Made by a program: the position numbers and the translations under genes
The notes under the pieces: generated by a model
Databases searched by the model: none
The model's input: the letters and a program-made list of their open reading frames with translations, nothing else
Told to the model about the DNA's origin: nothing
Assembly (NCBI GenBank): GCA_945861415.1
Contig: CAMAUV010000006.1
Coordinates: 52,859-116,858 of the forward strand
Direction: 5' to 3'
DNA length: 64,000 nucleotides
Source: Akkermansia muciniphila
GTDB taxonomy: Bacteria; Verrucomicrobiota; Verrucomicrobiia; Verrucomicrobiales; V1-33
Part shown: in pieces, positions 19,981 through 27,485 of the stretch
Numbering within the stretch: the first letter of the stretch is position 1
Layout: the number at the start of each line of letters is the position of its first letter

Positions 19981-21383
19981 GAGTTTGCGGGCTGGTTGCG
20001 GAGTGACTCTACAGTGTCCTCCAGTGAAGGGATGCGCTTCCCGTGCGGGTCTGTTTTGGGTCCGCCCAGCACCCTCATCATCGCCGAGATATTTTCCTCC
20101 GCCAGCAGGTGCTCCATACGCTCTGCGGAATCATGCACGTGGTCGTAGGCAAATCCGGCGTGCTGCGTGAGATACAGTTCCCACAGCCGGTGATTGCGCA
20201 CCATGCGCGAGGCTTCGCGAAATCCCGCCGGTGACAGAACGAACGCGGCGCTTCTCCATTCACCCAGACCGTGCCGCACGAGTGCACGGAGCTCGCCCTC
20301 AGTGGTCGAGGCCTCACCGGTATGTAGTTCTAGGGGGCGAAAGTCCACAGTCTCCAGATGCCGGTAGATAGCCTTCAGGGTGTCCTCGCGCCGGATGCGC
20401 CGGCCGTGCTGCAGCCACGCCCACCACTTCCGCGCCAATCCATTGCGCGGGCTGAACAAGAGCGCGGCGGCGAACATGAGACCGGAGCACAGCACTAGTG
20501 TGGGGCCGGTGGGCCGGTTTTCTCCCGTGTAGGAAAGGAAGGCCCCCATTGGCGCCGCCGCCATGCCAACCAGCGCTGAGATCCACAGGACCCTGTGCAG
20601 TCGCGTGGACAGCAGCCATGCCGTGCTGGCCGGGATGATGAGCAGTCCAGCCACCAGAATGACGCCCACCGCCTCCATGCTCACCACGATGGCCAGCGTG
20701 GTGAGTAACATCTGAAGATAGTGCAGCGCCCGCACCGGCAGGCCCATCGCCCGCCCGAACGCTTCATCGAAAGCCATCACCAAAAATCCCCGGTAACCAA
20801 TCAACAATGTGATGATCGTGATGCCTGCGGCCGCCGCGAGCATCACGACATCCGCATCGCTTACCGCCGCAGCCTGACCGTAGAGAAAGCGGTCGAGGCC
20901 AGCCTTGTTTGCCTCTGGGTAGGCGTTGCTGATCAATTTTATCAGAGCGATGCCTGCGGCAAAGAACACTGTGAGCACCACGCTGAGCGCCGCATCTGGC
21001 TTAAGCCGCGTGCTCCGCCCCACTAGGCTCACTATAAGACTGCTCAACACTCCCGTCAGCACCGCGCCCGTCAGCATGGCCACCGCATCGCGCGTGAGCG
21101 ACCAAAGAAAGCCCGCTGCGATTCCCGGCAGCACGGCATGAGCCAGAGTGTCGCTCAGCATCGCCATTCGCCGCGCCACCAGCAGCGGCCCCAGCAGCCC
21201 GCAATTCAACGCCAGCAGCATAGTTCCAAGAACCGACGCCCGAAGAAAGCCATCCCGAAAGGAGAGAAAGTCCCGGGCCTGCTCATTCATCAGAAGGAAA
21301 GGCACGAATGCGATTGGCACAAGGCAGAGGAGCAGCGCCGTAAAGCGGCTCCCGCGGTGCTCTCTGGAATTTGCATTGGTCAT
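19977..21383 (-). CDS. Metal ABC permease fused to a DtxR/MntR-type repressor (YtgCR-like)
   Basis: A 468-residue fusion. Residues about 20-300 are an ABC-3 permease with the MLSDTLAHAVLPGIAAGF signature and a later VILVAGLLIIPAS segment. From about residue 331 the chain becomes cytosolic and carries a weak winged-helix region, then a clear DtxR metal-binding and dimerisation pattern: RMVRNHRLWELYL, VHDSAERMEHLL and DPHGKRIPS. The same architecture is known as YtgCR in Chlamydia, where the repressor half is released by proteolysis and binds its own operator. By analogy this protein should couple import with transcriptional control. The winged helix is degenerate to my eye, so DNA binding is inferred. 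Start overlaps the upstream ATPase gene by four bases. Confidence 0.88.
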   Translation of the reverse strand: MTNANSREHRGSRFTALLLCLVPIAFVPFLLMNEQARDFLSFRDGFLRASVLGTMLLALNCGLLGPLLVARRMAMLSDTLAHAVLPGIAAGFLWSLTRDAVAMLTGAVLTGVLSSLIVSLVGRSTRLKPDAALSVVLTVFFAAGIALIKLISNAYPEANKAGLDRFLYGQAAAVSDADVVMLAAAAGITIITLLIGYRGFLVMAFDEAFGRAMGLPVRALHYLQMLLTTLAIVVSMEAVGVILVAGLLIIPASTAWLLSTRLHRVLWISALVGMAAAPMGAFLSYTGENRPTGPTLVLCSGLMFAAALLFSPRNGLARKWWAWLQHGRRIRREDTLKAIYRHLETVDFRPLELHTGEASTTEGELRALVRHGLGEWRSAAFVLSPAGFREASRMVRNHRLWELYLTQHAGFAYDHVHDSAERMEHLLAEENISAMMRVLGGPKTDPHGKRIPSLEDTVESLRNQPANS

Positions 21384-22156
21384 TCTCTCGGATCTCGAAA
21401 TTCTGGCTTTTTCATTCCCTTAAACGCCATTTCACTCAGCACCGTCAGCCTCCCGCCATATGTCTTCTGCAGCAGTTCCTGCGTGAACACTTCCTCCACC
21501 GGACCACTGGCGATGAGCCGCAGGTTGATCAGCAGCAGATGGTCAAAGTAAACCGGTGCCGTGGTGAGATCATGATGCACCGCCACAATCGTGCCGCCCT
21601 TGCCGCGGATGTCCTGAAGCAGCGTGACGATGGCGCGCTCCGTAGCGGCATCCACGCCGGTGAACGGTTCATCCATGAGATAAAGGTCCGCCTGCTGAGC
21701 GAGGGCGCGCGCCAGAAAAACCCGCTGCTGCTGGCCGCCGCTCAGTTGGGAAATCTGGCGGTCCGCGTAGGCGCTCATTTGCACTTTCTCCAGCGCCTCC
21801 GCCGCGATTGCACGGTCCGTTTTTTCTGGTCGCTTAAACAAGCCCAGCCGCCCGTAGCGGCCCATTAGCACCACATCCATGGCATTGACCGGAAAGTCCC
21901 AGTCCACGCTGCTGCGCTGCGGCACATACGCCACCCGCTGCCGGCACTTGTCCAGTGGCCCGCCGAACACCTGCGTCCATCCGCCCTCCACCGGCAGCAG
22001 TCCCATCACCGCCTTGATGAGAGTGCTCTTACCCGCGCCGTTCGGGCCGATGATCCCGCACAGCGATTTCTCGGGGACTACTGCGTCCACGCCGAAAAGG
22101 ACCGGCTTGCGGTCGTAGCTTACAGTCAGGTCATGAAATTCGACGGCGGGGGTCAT
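21380..22156 (-). CDS. Metal ABC transporter ATP-binding protein
   Basis: Cytoplasmic ATPase driving the metal importer. It shows Walker A (GPNGAGKST), the Q-loop (VPQRSSVDWDFP, typical of zinc/manganese ATPases), the LSGGQQQR signature, Walker B (LYLMDEPF) and the switch histidine (VAVHHDL). I chose ATG 22154-22156: it precedes the domain (MTPAVEFHDLTVSY), whereas the longer frame from 22225 adds 23 residues that overlap the barrel gene upstream. The product is then 258 residues, the normal length. It lies 16 bp after the barrel gene stop (22173). Confidence 0.93.
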   Translation of the reverse strand: MTPAVEFHDLTVSYDRKPVLFGVDAVVPEKSLCGIIGPNGAGKSTLIKAVMGLLPVEGGWTQVFGGPLDKCRQRVAYVPQRSSVDWDFPVNAMDVVLMGRYGRLGLFKRPEKTDRAIAAEALEKVQMSAYADRQISQLSGGQQQRVFLARALAQQADLYLMDEPFTGVDAATERAIVTLLQDIRGKGGTIVAVHHDLTTAPVYFDHLLLINLRLIASGPVEEVFTQELLQKTYGGRLTVLSEMAFKGMKKPEFRDPRE

Positions 22157-22172
22157 AAGACAGAAGACGGAT

Positions 22173-22931
22173 TCAAAAGCGGAAACTTGCGCCCGTGAAC
22201 GGGCGGAAGTCCGTGCTGTCCCCAATGAGGCCGAGATTGAAACCGGCGTCGAGGAACCAGTTGCGGTTTATTTCTAGGACGAGCCCGCCGTTCAGATAAG
22301 TTTCGGCGGCACCATCCAGCGGGAGCGTGGCCACGCCCTCGATGAAGGCGGAGAGCTTTTCTGTGAGTTCAAAACCGCAGGTGGCGCTGAAAGTGAACGC
22401 GCCGGTGTAGCTAGTGTCCGCTTCGTTGCGAATGAGATCAGCCTGCACCATGCACGCGAATGGCGTCTCTTTGAATGCGATTGGGATGATAAGGCCGCCC
22501 TCCACGTTTTCATTGCCCAAACCGCGGCTCGCAGTGGGCAGTTTGAGATACGGCATCAACGCCACGGCAACAGGCGAGGCATCGGTCTGGCCGGACAAAT
22601 TGTATTTCAGGCGGATTTCGAAATCGGTCCATCCGTCCAAACCGGTTTCGCTGTGCCATGCGGGAGTGACAAACTGGATATCTATCGAATCGTTGAGGCC
22701 ATACTTGATGTTAGTGCCACCCCAGTCTTCGGAACGGACTCCGGCGTCGCGGGCAAGCGAAAGCGTCTCCATTTCAATCTGCCACATGCCGCGGGGTACG
22801 GTGAACGCAGACTCCGTAGTGTCGGGACGGTCCGTGGACAACTGGCGCTGGGGCAGTGCCTGCGGCTCTTTGGCCGCAGTGCTCGGGGCGCTGATCACGA
22901 GGGTCGCTAGGATGGTGGTTACGTGTTTCAT
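22173..22931 (-). CDS. Outer-membrane beta-barrel protein of the metal-uptake operon
   Basis: A 252-residue protein with a Sec signal peptide (cleavage near STAAKE) and alternating strands through to a C-terminal phenylalanine (FTGASFRF), the usual barrel-insertion signal. The early segment LSTDRPDTTESAFTVPRG is typical of the transporter-like barrels related to the phenol-degradation MetA family. It lies between the binding-protein gene (52 bp) and the ATPase gene (16 bp), so it should be cotranscribed. I infer it lets metal or a metal chelate cross the outer membrane, or has a structural role there. Such barrels are not part of the chlamydial counterpart of this operon. Confidence 0.75.
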   Translation of the reverse strand: MKHVTTILATLVISAPSTAAKEPQALPQRQLSTDRPDTTESAFTVPRGMWQIEMETLSLARDAGVRSEDWGGTNIKYGLNDSIDIQFVTPAWHSETGLDGWTDFEIRLKYNLSGQTDASPVAVALMPYLKLPTASRGLGNENVEGGLIIPIAFKETPFACMVQADLIRNEADTSYTGAFTFSATCGFELTEKLSAFIEGVATLPLDGAAETYLNGGLVLEINRNWFLDAGFNLGLIGDSTDFRPFTGASFRF

Positions 22932-22983
22932 CAGATCGCCTGATTTTGGTTGCTTTGGTCGGATTGAAGGAGGAGGGCGGACT

Positions 22984-23904
22984 TCATTTTAAGGCTTCTG
23001 TGATCATCTTCATATTCGCCTCCAGCATTCCTGACACTGTGCCCGCGGGGGTGCCGGGAGCGCTGAGAGCATCGGAAAAAAGTTCACCTCCGATCTTTAC
23101 GCCCGTGTCTTTGCTCAGGCGTTCAATCGTGGCCCGCGGCACACTGCTTTCCACAAAGATAGCCTTCACTCCCCGGTCGCGAATGATGCCCGCGATGCGC
23201 GCCATTTCCGCGAGACTGGCTTCGCTCACCGTTGTGATGCCTTGGACGCCCACGACTTCGAACCCATAAGCCCGGCCAAAGTAGCGGAAGGCATCGTGGC
23301 TCGTGATGAGCACGCGGCGCTCCGCCGGGATGGACTCCGCCGCAGTCTTCAATCGTTGGTGCGTCTCGCGCAGTTCTTTCTCGATTGCTGCTGCGCGCCC
23401 GCGAAATTCCCCCGCCTTCTCCGGAAATGCAGCCGCCAACATTTCGCCGATGTATTTAGCCCCCTCCGCCCATAGAGCGGCATCGCCCCAAACATGGGGG
23501 TCCGGTTCGTTGTCGGATTTCAAAATCAAATCCGGCGGAAGCCCGGCCGCCACTGCGTACACTTTGCGCGCCTGTTTCTCCATCAGCTTTAGCACTTCCG
23601 ATAATTTACCTTCCAAATGCAGGCCGTTACAGAACACCGCGTCAGCTTTTTGCAGCGCTTGAATCTCCGGCTGCCCAGGCCGGAACTGGTGAGGATCCAC
23701 CCCCGGTCCCATGAGCGGCTTCACGGTCACTGTATCTCCCGCAATGCCGCGCACCAGGTCAGTCACCATGGTCGTGGTGGTCACCACCAGCGGCCTTGCA
23801 CCCCCGACACCGGGCGCGTCTCCCGGCGGCGAGCACCCTGCAAACAACAAAGCAAATGCCACAGCCCAAAAGCCACAGCGGCAGAGAAGGATAGTCGGTT
23901 TCAT
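22984..23904 (-). CDS. Metal ABC transporter substrate-binding lipoprotein (TroA/ZnuA type)
   Basis: A 306-residue lipoprotein (lipobox LFAGC, Cys24) of the cluster A-I family that binds zinc, manganese or iron. The histidine ligands are expected in VDPHQF, in the CNGLHLEG loop and in SHDAFRYFGRAYGFE, with an acidic ligand near the end (IFVESSVPRATIE is the usual region). No histidine-rich loop is present, which argues weakly against a zinc-specific role. It is the first gene of the five-gene operon and its ATG follows operator-like DNA by ten bases. Confidence 0.93.
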   Translation of the reverse strand: MKPTILLCRCGFWAVAFALLFAGCSPPGDAPGVGGARPLVVTTTTMVTDLVRGIAGDTVTVKPLMGPGVDPHQFRPGQPEIQALQKADAVFCNGLHLEGKLSEVLKLMEKQARKVYAVAAGLPPDLILKSDNEPDPHVWGDAALWAEGAKYIGEMLAAAFPEKAGEFRGRAAAIEKELRETHQRLKTAAESIPAERRVLITSHDAFRYFGRAYGFEVVGVQGITTVSEASLAEMARIAGIIRDRGVKAIFVESSVPRATIERLSKDTGVKIGGELFSDALSAPGTPAGTVSGMLEANMKMITEALK

Positions 23905-23913
23905 GATAGAGAA

Positions 23914-23968
23914 TTAGCGAAGGCTAAATTTGTTGTCAAGGACTAATACTGTTGTTGAAGGCTAATAC
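23914..23968 (-). promoter_or_regulatory. Candidate metal-repressor operator with direct repeats
   Basis: A perfect inverted repeat TTAGC-GAAG-GCTAA lies at 23914-23927. AAGG(A)CTAA occurs three times, starting at 23920, 23938 and 23958. On the minus strand a TTGACA -35 box (23939-23934) lies between them, so a bound repressor would cover the promoter. TTAG...CTAA half-sites are typical of DtxR-family operators. The binding protein is inferred to be the repressor half of the downstream fusion. Confidence 0.55.
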
Positions 23969-24195
23969 GAAAGGAACCGAGTGCCGGAAACGCCGAAATT
24001 TCGTCGCAATCTGTGCTGTTACGAGACTTTTGAAGGGTGCCGAGGCAGCCCTTAATTAAGGACCTCCCGGCGGGTCGGCGAACAAACATTCTGCGCCGAC
24101 TCTCGCGTTAAGATTGGTCCGCAAGGGCCTTTTCGGGCCTGAGCCGCTACTTTCTAATTTATGCCCCGAAGCTGCTGCCGCCTGGGGCCCGTGTT

Positions 24196-25860
24196 CTAGG
24201 ACGTTCTGTTTAGCGCGCTGAGGATAGCGCGGATACCGGCGAGTTCGATGCTGGTGTCCACACCGGCTCCGAAGCCGCGTTTGCCGTCGGCGGTTTTGAC
24301 CTGGATGTAGGCGATGGCTTGGGCGTCGGTGCCTGTGCCCAGCGCGTGCTCGCTGTAGTGGGTGATCTCGAATGGCTGACCACTGTGGGTGGTCAGGGCG
24401 TGCACAAAGGCGGCAAGGGGGCCGTTACCTTCGCCCGTGATTTCGGCGGGAGTGCCATGGTGAGTGACGGCCGCCTTGCAGCGAATGGTGCCGCCAGGTT
24501 TGCCTTCGGCATCAAGGTCGGTGAGCGCCCACGGGGTGGTGCGGTCCACGTATTCCTTGCAGAACATGTCGCGGAGTTCGGTGGCGGTGACTTCGCGGCC
24601 GAGACTGTCAACGAGGTCATTGGCCAGCGGGCCAAACTCGCGCTGCAGATCTTTGGGCAGATTGATGCCGTATTCGCTTTCCAGCAGGTAGGCGACGCCA
24701 CCTTTGCCGCTTTGACTGTTCACGCGGATGACTTCGCGGTATTGGCGACCAATGTCGTGGGGATCGATGGTGAGATAGGGGATATCCCAGATGGCGCCGG
24801 TGCCTGCTTTTTCCCATGCGTTGAGGCCCTTCTTGATGGCGTCTTGGTGGCTGCCGGAAAAGGCGGTGAAGACCAGCTCGCCCGCATAGGGCTGGCGTGG
24901 GGGCACGCTCATGCCGGTGGTGCGCTCGTACATACCGATGAGGTCGTTCATGCGCGAGAAGTCGAGCCCAGGGGCGATGCCGTGCATGAAGAGGTTCATG
25001 GCCACGGTGACGATGTCGAGATTGCCCGTGCGCTCACCATTTCCAAACAAGGTGCCTTCCACGCGGTCCGCCCCGGCCAGCAGGCCTAGTTCGGTGGCGG
25101 CGGTGCCGGTGCCGCGGTCGTTGTGGGTGTGCAGAGAAATGATTAGGCTCTCGCGGTTTTTGATGTTGCGGCAGATCCATTCGATCTGGTCAGCATAGAC
25201 GTTGGGCATAGCGACCTCCACGGTGTCCGGCAGATTCAGGATCATGGGGCGCTCCGGCGTGGGCTGCCAGACATCCATGACGGCTTCGCTGATCTCTTTG
25301 GCGAACTCTACTTCCGTGGCGCTGAAGCTTTCGGGCGAGTATTGCAGGCGGACGTCCGTACCGGCGAGCCGCGGCAGCCGGTTTTTGATCATCTGTGCGC
25401 CATTGCGCGCCATTCCCACGATTTCCTCCTTCGTCTTGCCAAACACTACACGGCGCTGGGCCGGGCTGGTGCTGTTGTACATGTGGATGATGACTTTCTT
25501 CGCGCCGACCAGCGACTCGAAGGTCCGCTCGATCAAGTCCTCTCGCGCCTGCACGAGGACCTGCACGGTGACGTCGTCGGGAATGCGGCCTTCTTCGATG
25601 AGGCAGCGGTTGAAAGTAAACTCGGTATTTGAGGCGGCGGGAAACCCGATCTCAATTTCCTTGAACCTGCACTTCACCAGCGCGTCGAACATTTCGAGCT
25701 TTTGGGAGACGTTCATCGGCACGGCGAGCGCCTGATTGCCATCGCGCAGGTCCACGCTGCACCAGATGGGCGCTTTGGTAATGGTCTGTGAGGGCCAGCG
25801 GCGGTCAACGATGGGAACGGGCGGGAAGGGACGGTATTTGACGGAAGGATTGGCGAACAT
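24196..25860 (-). CDS. leuA: 2-isopropylmalate synthase
   Basis: First committed enzyme of leucine synthesis, joining acetyl-CoA to 2-oxoisovalerate. The 554-residue length and the VDLRDGNQAL start place it in the longer (LeuA type 2) group. The HMGL-like barrel shows the metal ligands in DLRDGNQ and SLHTHNDRGTG, with LFGNGERTGN following. The C-terminal part (about 430-554) is the allosteric LeuA dimer domain that normally binds leucine. The gene is monocistronic. About 150 bases upstream lies a pair of mutually exclusive hairpins that may attenuate it. Confidence 0.96.
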   Translation of the reverse strand: MFANPSVKYRPFPPVPIVDRRWPSQTITKAPIWCSVDLRDGNQALAVPMNVSQKLEMFDALVKCRFKEIEIGFPAASNTEFTFNRCLIEEGRIPDDVTVQVLVQAREDLIERTFESLVGAKKVIIHMYNSTSPAQRRVVFGKTKEEIVGMARNGAQMIKNRLPRLAGTDVRLQYSPESFSATEVEFAKEISEAVMDVWQPTPERPMILNLPDTVEVAMPNVYADQIEWICRNIKNRESLIISLHTHNDRGTGTAATELGLLAGADRVEGTLFGNGERTGNLDIVTVAMNLFMHGIAPGLDFSRMNDLIGMYERTTGMSVPPRQPYAGELVFTAFSGSHQDAIKKGLNAWEKAGTGAIWDIPYLTIDPHDIGRQYREVIRVNSQSGKGGVAYLLESEYGINLPKDLQREFGPLANDLVDSLGREVTATELRDMFCKEYVDRTTPWALTDLDAEGKPGGTIRCKAAVTHHGTPAEITGEGNGPLAAFVHALTTHSGQPFEITHYSEHALGTGTDAQAIAYIQVKTADGKRGFGAGVDTSIELAGIRAILSALNRTS

Positions 25861-25966
25861 GTTTTAGAAATGCATCCCTGGCGGCGAAAAAGAGATAGTG
25901 CCGGTGAGCGGAGGCTGCCTGGAATACATATCGTAATGCGCCGCGCCGGACCTGATACCAATGACG

Positions 25967-26019
25967 CGCTCCCCTGCCGAGTGCGGCGTCGCAGAGGACG
26001 CCCCGTCAGGCGGGGAGCG
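25967..26019 (-). promoter_or_regulatory. Possible attenuator-like structure in the leuA leader
   Basis: On the minus strand the sequence CGCTCCCC (26019-26012) can pair either locally, as CCCCG-CCTGA-CGGGG, or with a distant GGGGAGCG (25974-25967), a perfect 8-bp match. The two folds exclude each other. I saw no leucine-rich leader peptide and no U-run after either stem, so this is a candidate only. Confidence 0.3.
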
Positions 26020-26144
26020 GGATAAGTCGAAGCGTCAGGCTCAGAAAATTCACGAAGTATAATGACGGGATAGAGTGCAGGGCGCAAGCAGGAATCAGCA
26101 GTCCCCGCTATTCCGAAGGCCCTTGTTGTAGATGAACCGAACAA

Positions 26145-26315
26145 TCAGGCTATGATCCCGCCGGCGACAAACGGCATGATGATGCCTCCCATATCCGCGT
26201 GCACCCTGCCCTCGAAAATCCGGGTGATTGCCGAGATGGCCGCAAAGAGAAGCATGTAGCCGCAGCTTCCTTTGGTAAAAGCCTCGCTTTTTCCGATGGG
26301 AGGAGCTCCAGCCAT
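26145..26315 (-). CDS. Possible small membrane protein
   Basis: A 56-residue frame (ATG 26313-26315) with two hydrophobic stretches, [13 protein letters not shown] and a glycine-rich [15 protein letters not shown] end. The composition is that of a small membrane protein, but there is no family I recognise and no clear ribosome-binding site. It lies between leuA and the divergent YqhA-like gene. It could equally be the tail of a lost gene. Confidence 0.3.
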   Translation of the reverse strand: MAGAPPIGKSEAFTKGSCGYMLLFAAISAITRIFEGRVHADMGGIIMPFVAGGIIA

Positions 26316-26423
26316 TCTATTGAGGGGGTGTGGAGAAAAGAGGCATTCAATGAGAAATTGCAGTCCATCGCAGTTGCGGGACTTCGCTTGCGAATCGCGC
26401 TCCTGCCGCTCATACGCATCGCC

Positions 26424-27023
26424 ATGTCTGAGCCTAACACTACCGAGCCTAAGTTCCGTAATCATCCGCTGCCCACCCTGATTTTCAGTTCCCGCTGGCT
26501 CCAGTTGCCGCTTTATCTCGGTCTGATTGTTGCGCAGGGAGTTTACGTCGTCCTGTTTTTGAAGGAATTGTGGCACCTGATCAGCGGGGCATTTACCCTT
26601 ACCGAGCAGCATATGATGCTGATCGTGCTGGGACTCATTGATGTGGTCATGATCTCCAACCTGCTTATGATGGTCATTGTCGGGGGCTATGAAACCTTTG
26701 TCTCGCGGCTCCGTCTGCAGCATCACCCGGATCAGCCCGAGTGGCTGAGCCATGTCAATGCTTCTGTGCTCAAGGTGAAATTGGCCATGGCGATCATAGG
26801 TATCAGCTCTGTCCACTTGCTTAAGACATTTATCGCCGCCGGCAGTATCGGTCTGCCCGCGCCGCCACCGGAGGCCACTGTTGTCCCTGGAGGCACTATT
26901 ACGGCCGAGGGTGTCATGTGGCAGACCATTATCCACGTGATCTTCATCGTCTCTGCTGTCGGCATCGCATGGACTGACCGTATCATGCTGAGCACGGCCC
27001 AGCCTAAAGGCGGCAAGCATTGA
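26424..27023 (+). CDS. UPF0114/YqhA-family membrane protein
   Basis: A 199-residue inner-membrane protein with about four hydrophobic segments. Features seen in the family are the [14 protein letters not shown] start, then [20 protein letters not shown], the [22 protein letters not shown] helix in two parts, and a final [21 protein letters not shown]. Function is unknown in general; relatives resemble small ion channels or accessory proteins. I chose ATG 26424; the longer frame from 26199 adds 75 residues without membrane-protein character. An acidic spacer ([13 protein letters not shown]) before the last segment is longer than in the short relatives. Confidence 0.85.
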   Translation: MSEPNTTEPKFRNHPLPTLIFSSRWLQLPLYLGLIVAQGVYVVLFLKELWHLISGAFTLTEQHMMLIVLGLIDVVMISNLLMMVIVGGYETFVSRLRLQHHPDQPEWLSHVNASVLKVKLAMAIIGISSVHLLKTFIAAGSIGLPAPPPEATVVPGGTITAEGVMWQTIIHVIFIVSAVGIAWTDRIMLSTAQPKGGKH

Positions 27024-27195
27024 GAAATAAGGTCCGTCCGTAGTTGAGCGGTTGTGGGCGGGACGGGGCAAAAATGTCTGTGGCCCAGCCGTGAACCCCG
27101 TGTCCGGACGGCGGGCGCGGCTATTTTTTCGGGTTGGCTGAAAAAAATGCTGCGGCAATGCATCCTGCTAAGGGGCGGCGCTGCTGGGGGTATGC

Positions 27196-27408
27196 ATGAG
27201 AGCCACAAAATACACCACCTGACTGCTCGCGCTCGGCATCACAGTGCTCGCTCCTTCTGCAAGCCAAGGGGCCACCGCCTAGGGACTCACCGCTTACGTC
27301 CAGCCGCTTTGCTACGGCTGGATCCACCTGACTGTGAAAAATGCAGGCACCTGCACCATCCATCAATGGGCATTGGGCGCCCCGCTCCTGCGCCGCCGCC
27401 GGTCTTAG
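27196..27408 (+). pseudogene. Dead small secreted protein gene (two in-frame stops)
   Basis: Reading from ATG 27196 gives MRATKYTT, a TGA (27220-27222), then LLALGITVLAPSASQGATA, a TAG (27280-27282), then a 41-residue stretch ending in LLRRRRS before TAG 27406-27408. The first part has exactly the shape of a signal peptide with cleavage near SQG, and the end resembles a PEP-CTERM-like hydrophobic-arginine tail. Two stops in an otherwise continuous frame suggest a decayed small exported protein. No family is recognised. Confidence 0.4.
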
Positions 27409-27485
27409 TCTGGCCGCTCGCAAGCCCGGCATGACCTCCCCTACCGTTTGACGCCGCGGTGCTAGGCTTTTAACGCGGGGGGTTT

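Noticed and set aside
24001..24195. Inverted repeats between the metal operon and leuA (GGCC-TTTTCG-GGCC and others)
   Set aside because: The stems are only 4-5 bp, lack a T-run in the right place, and I could not tie them to any gene end. leuA's stop is at 24196, so a terminator is expected here, but I cannot define it.
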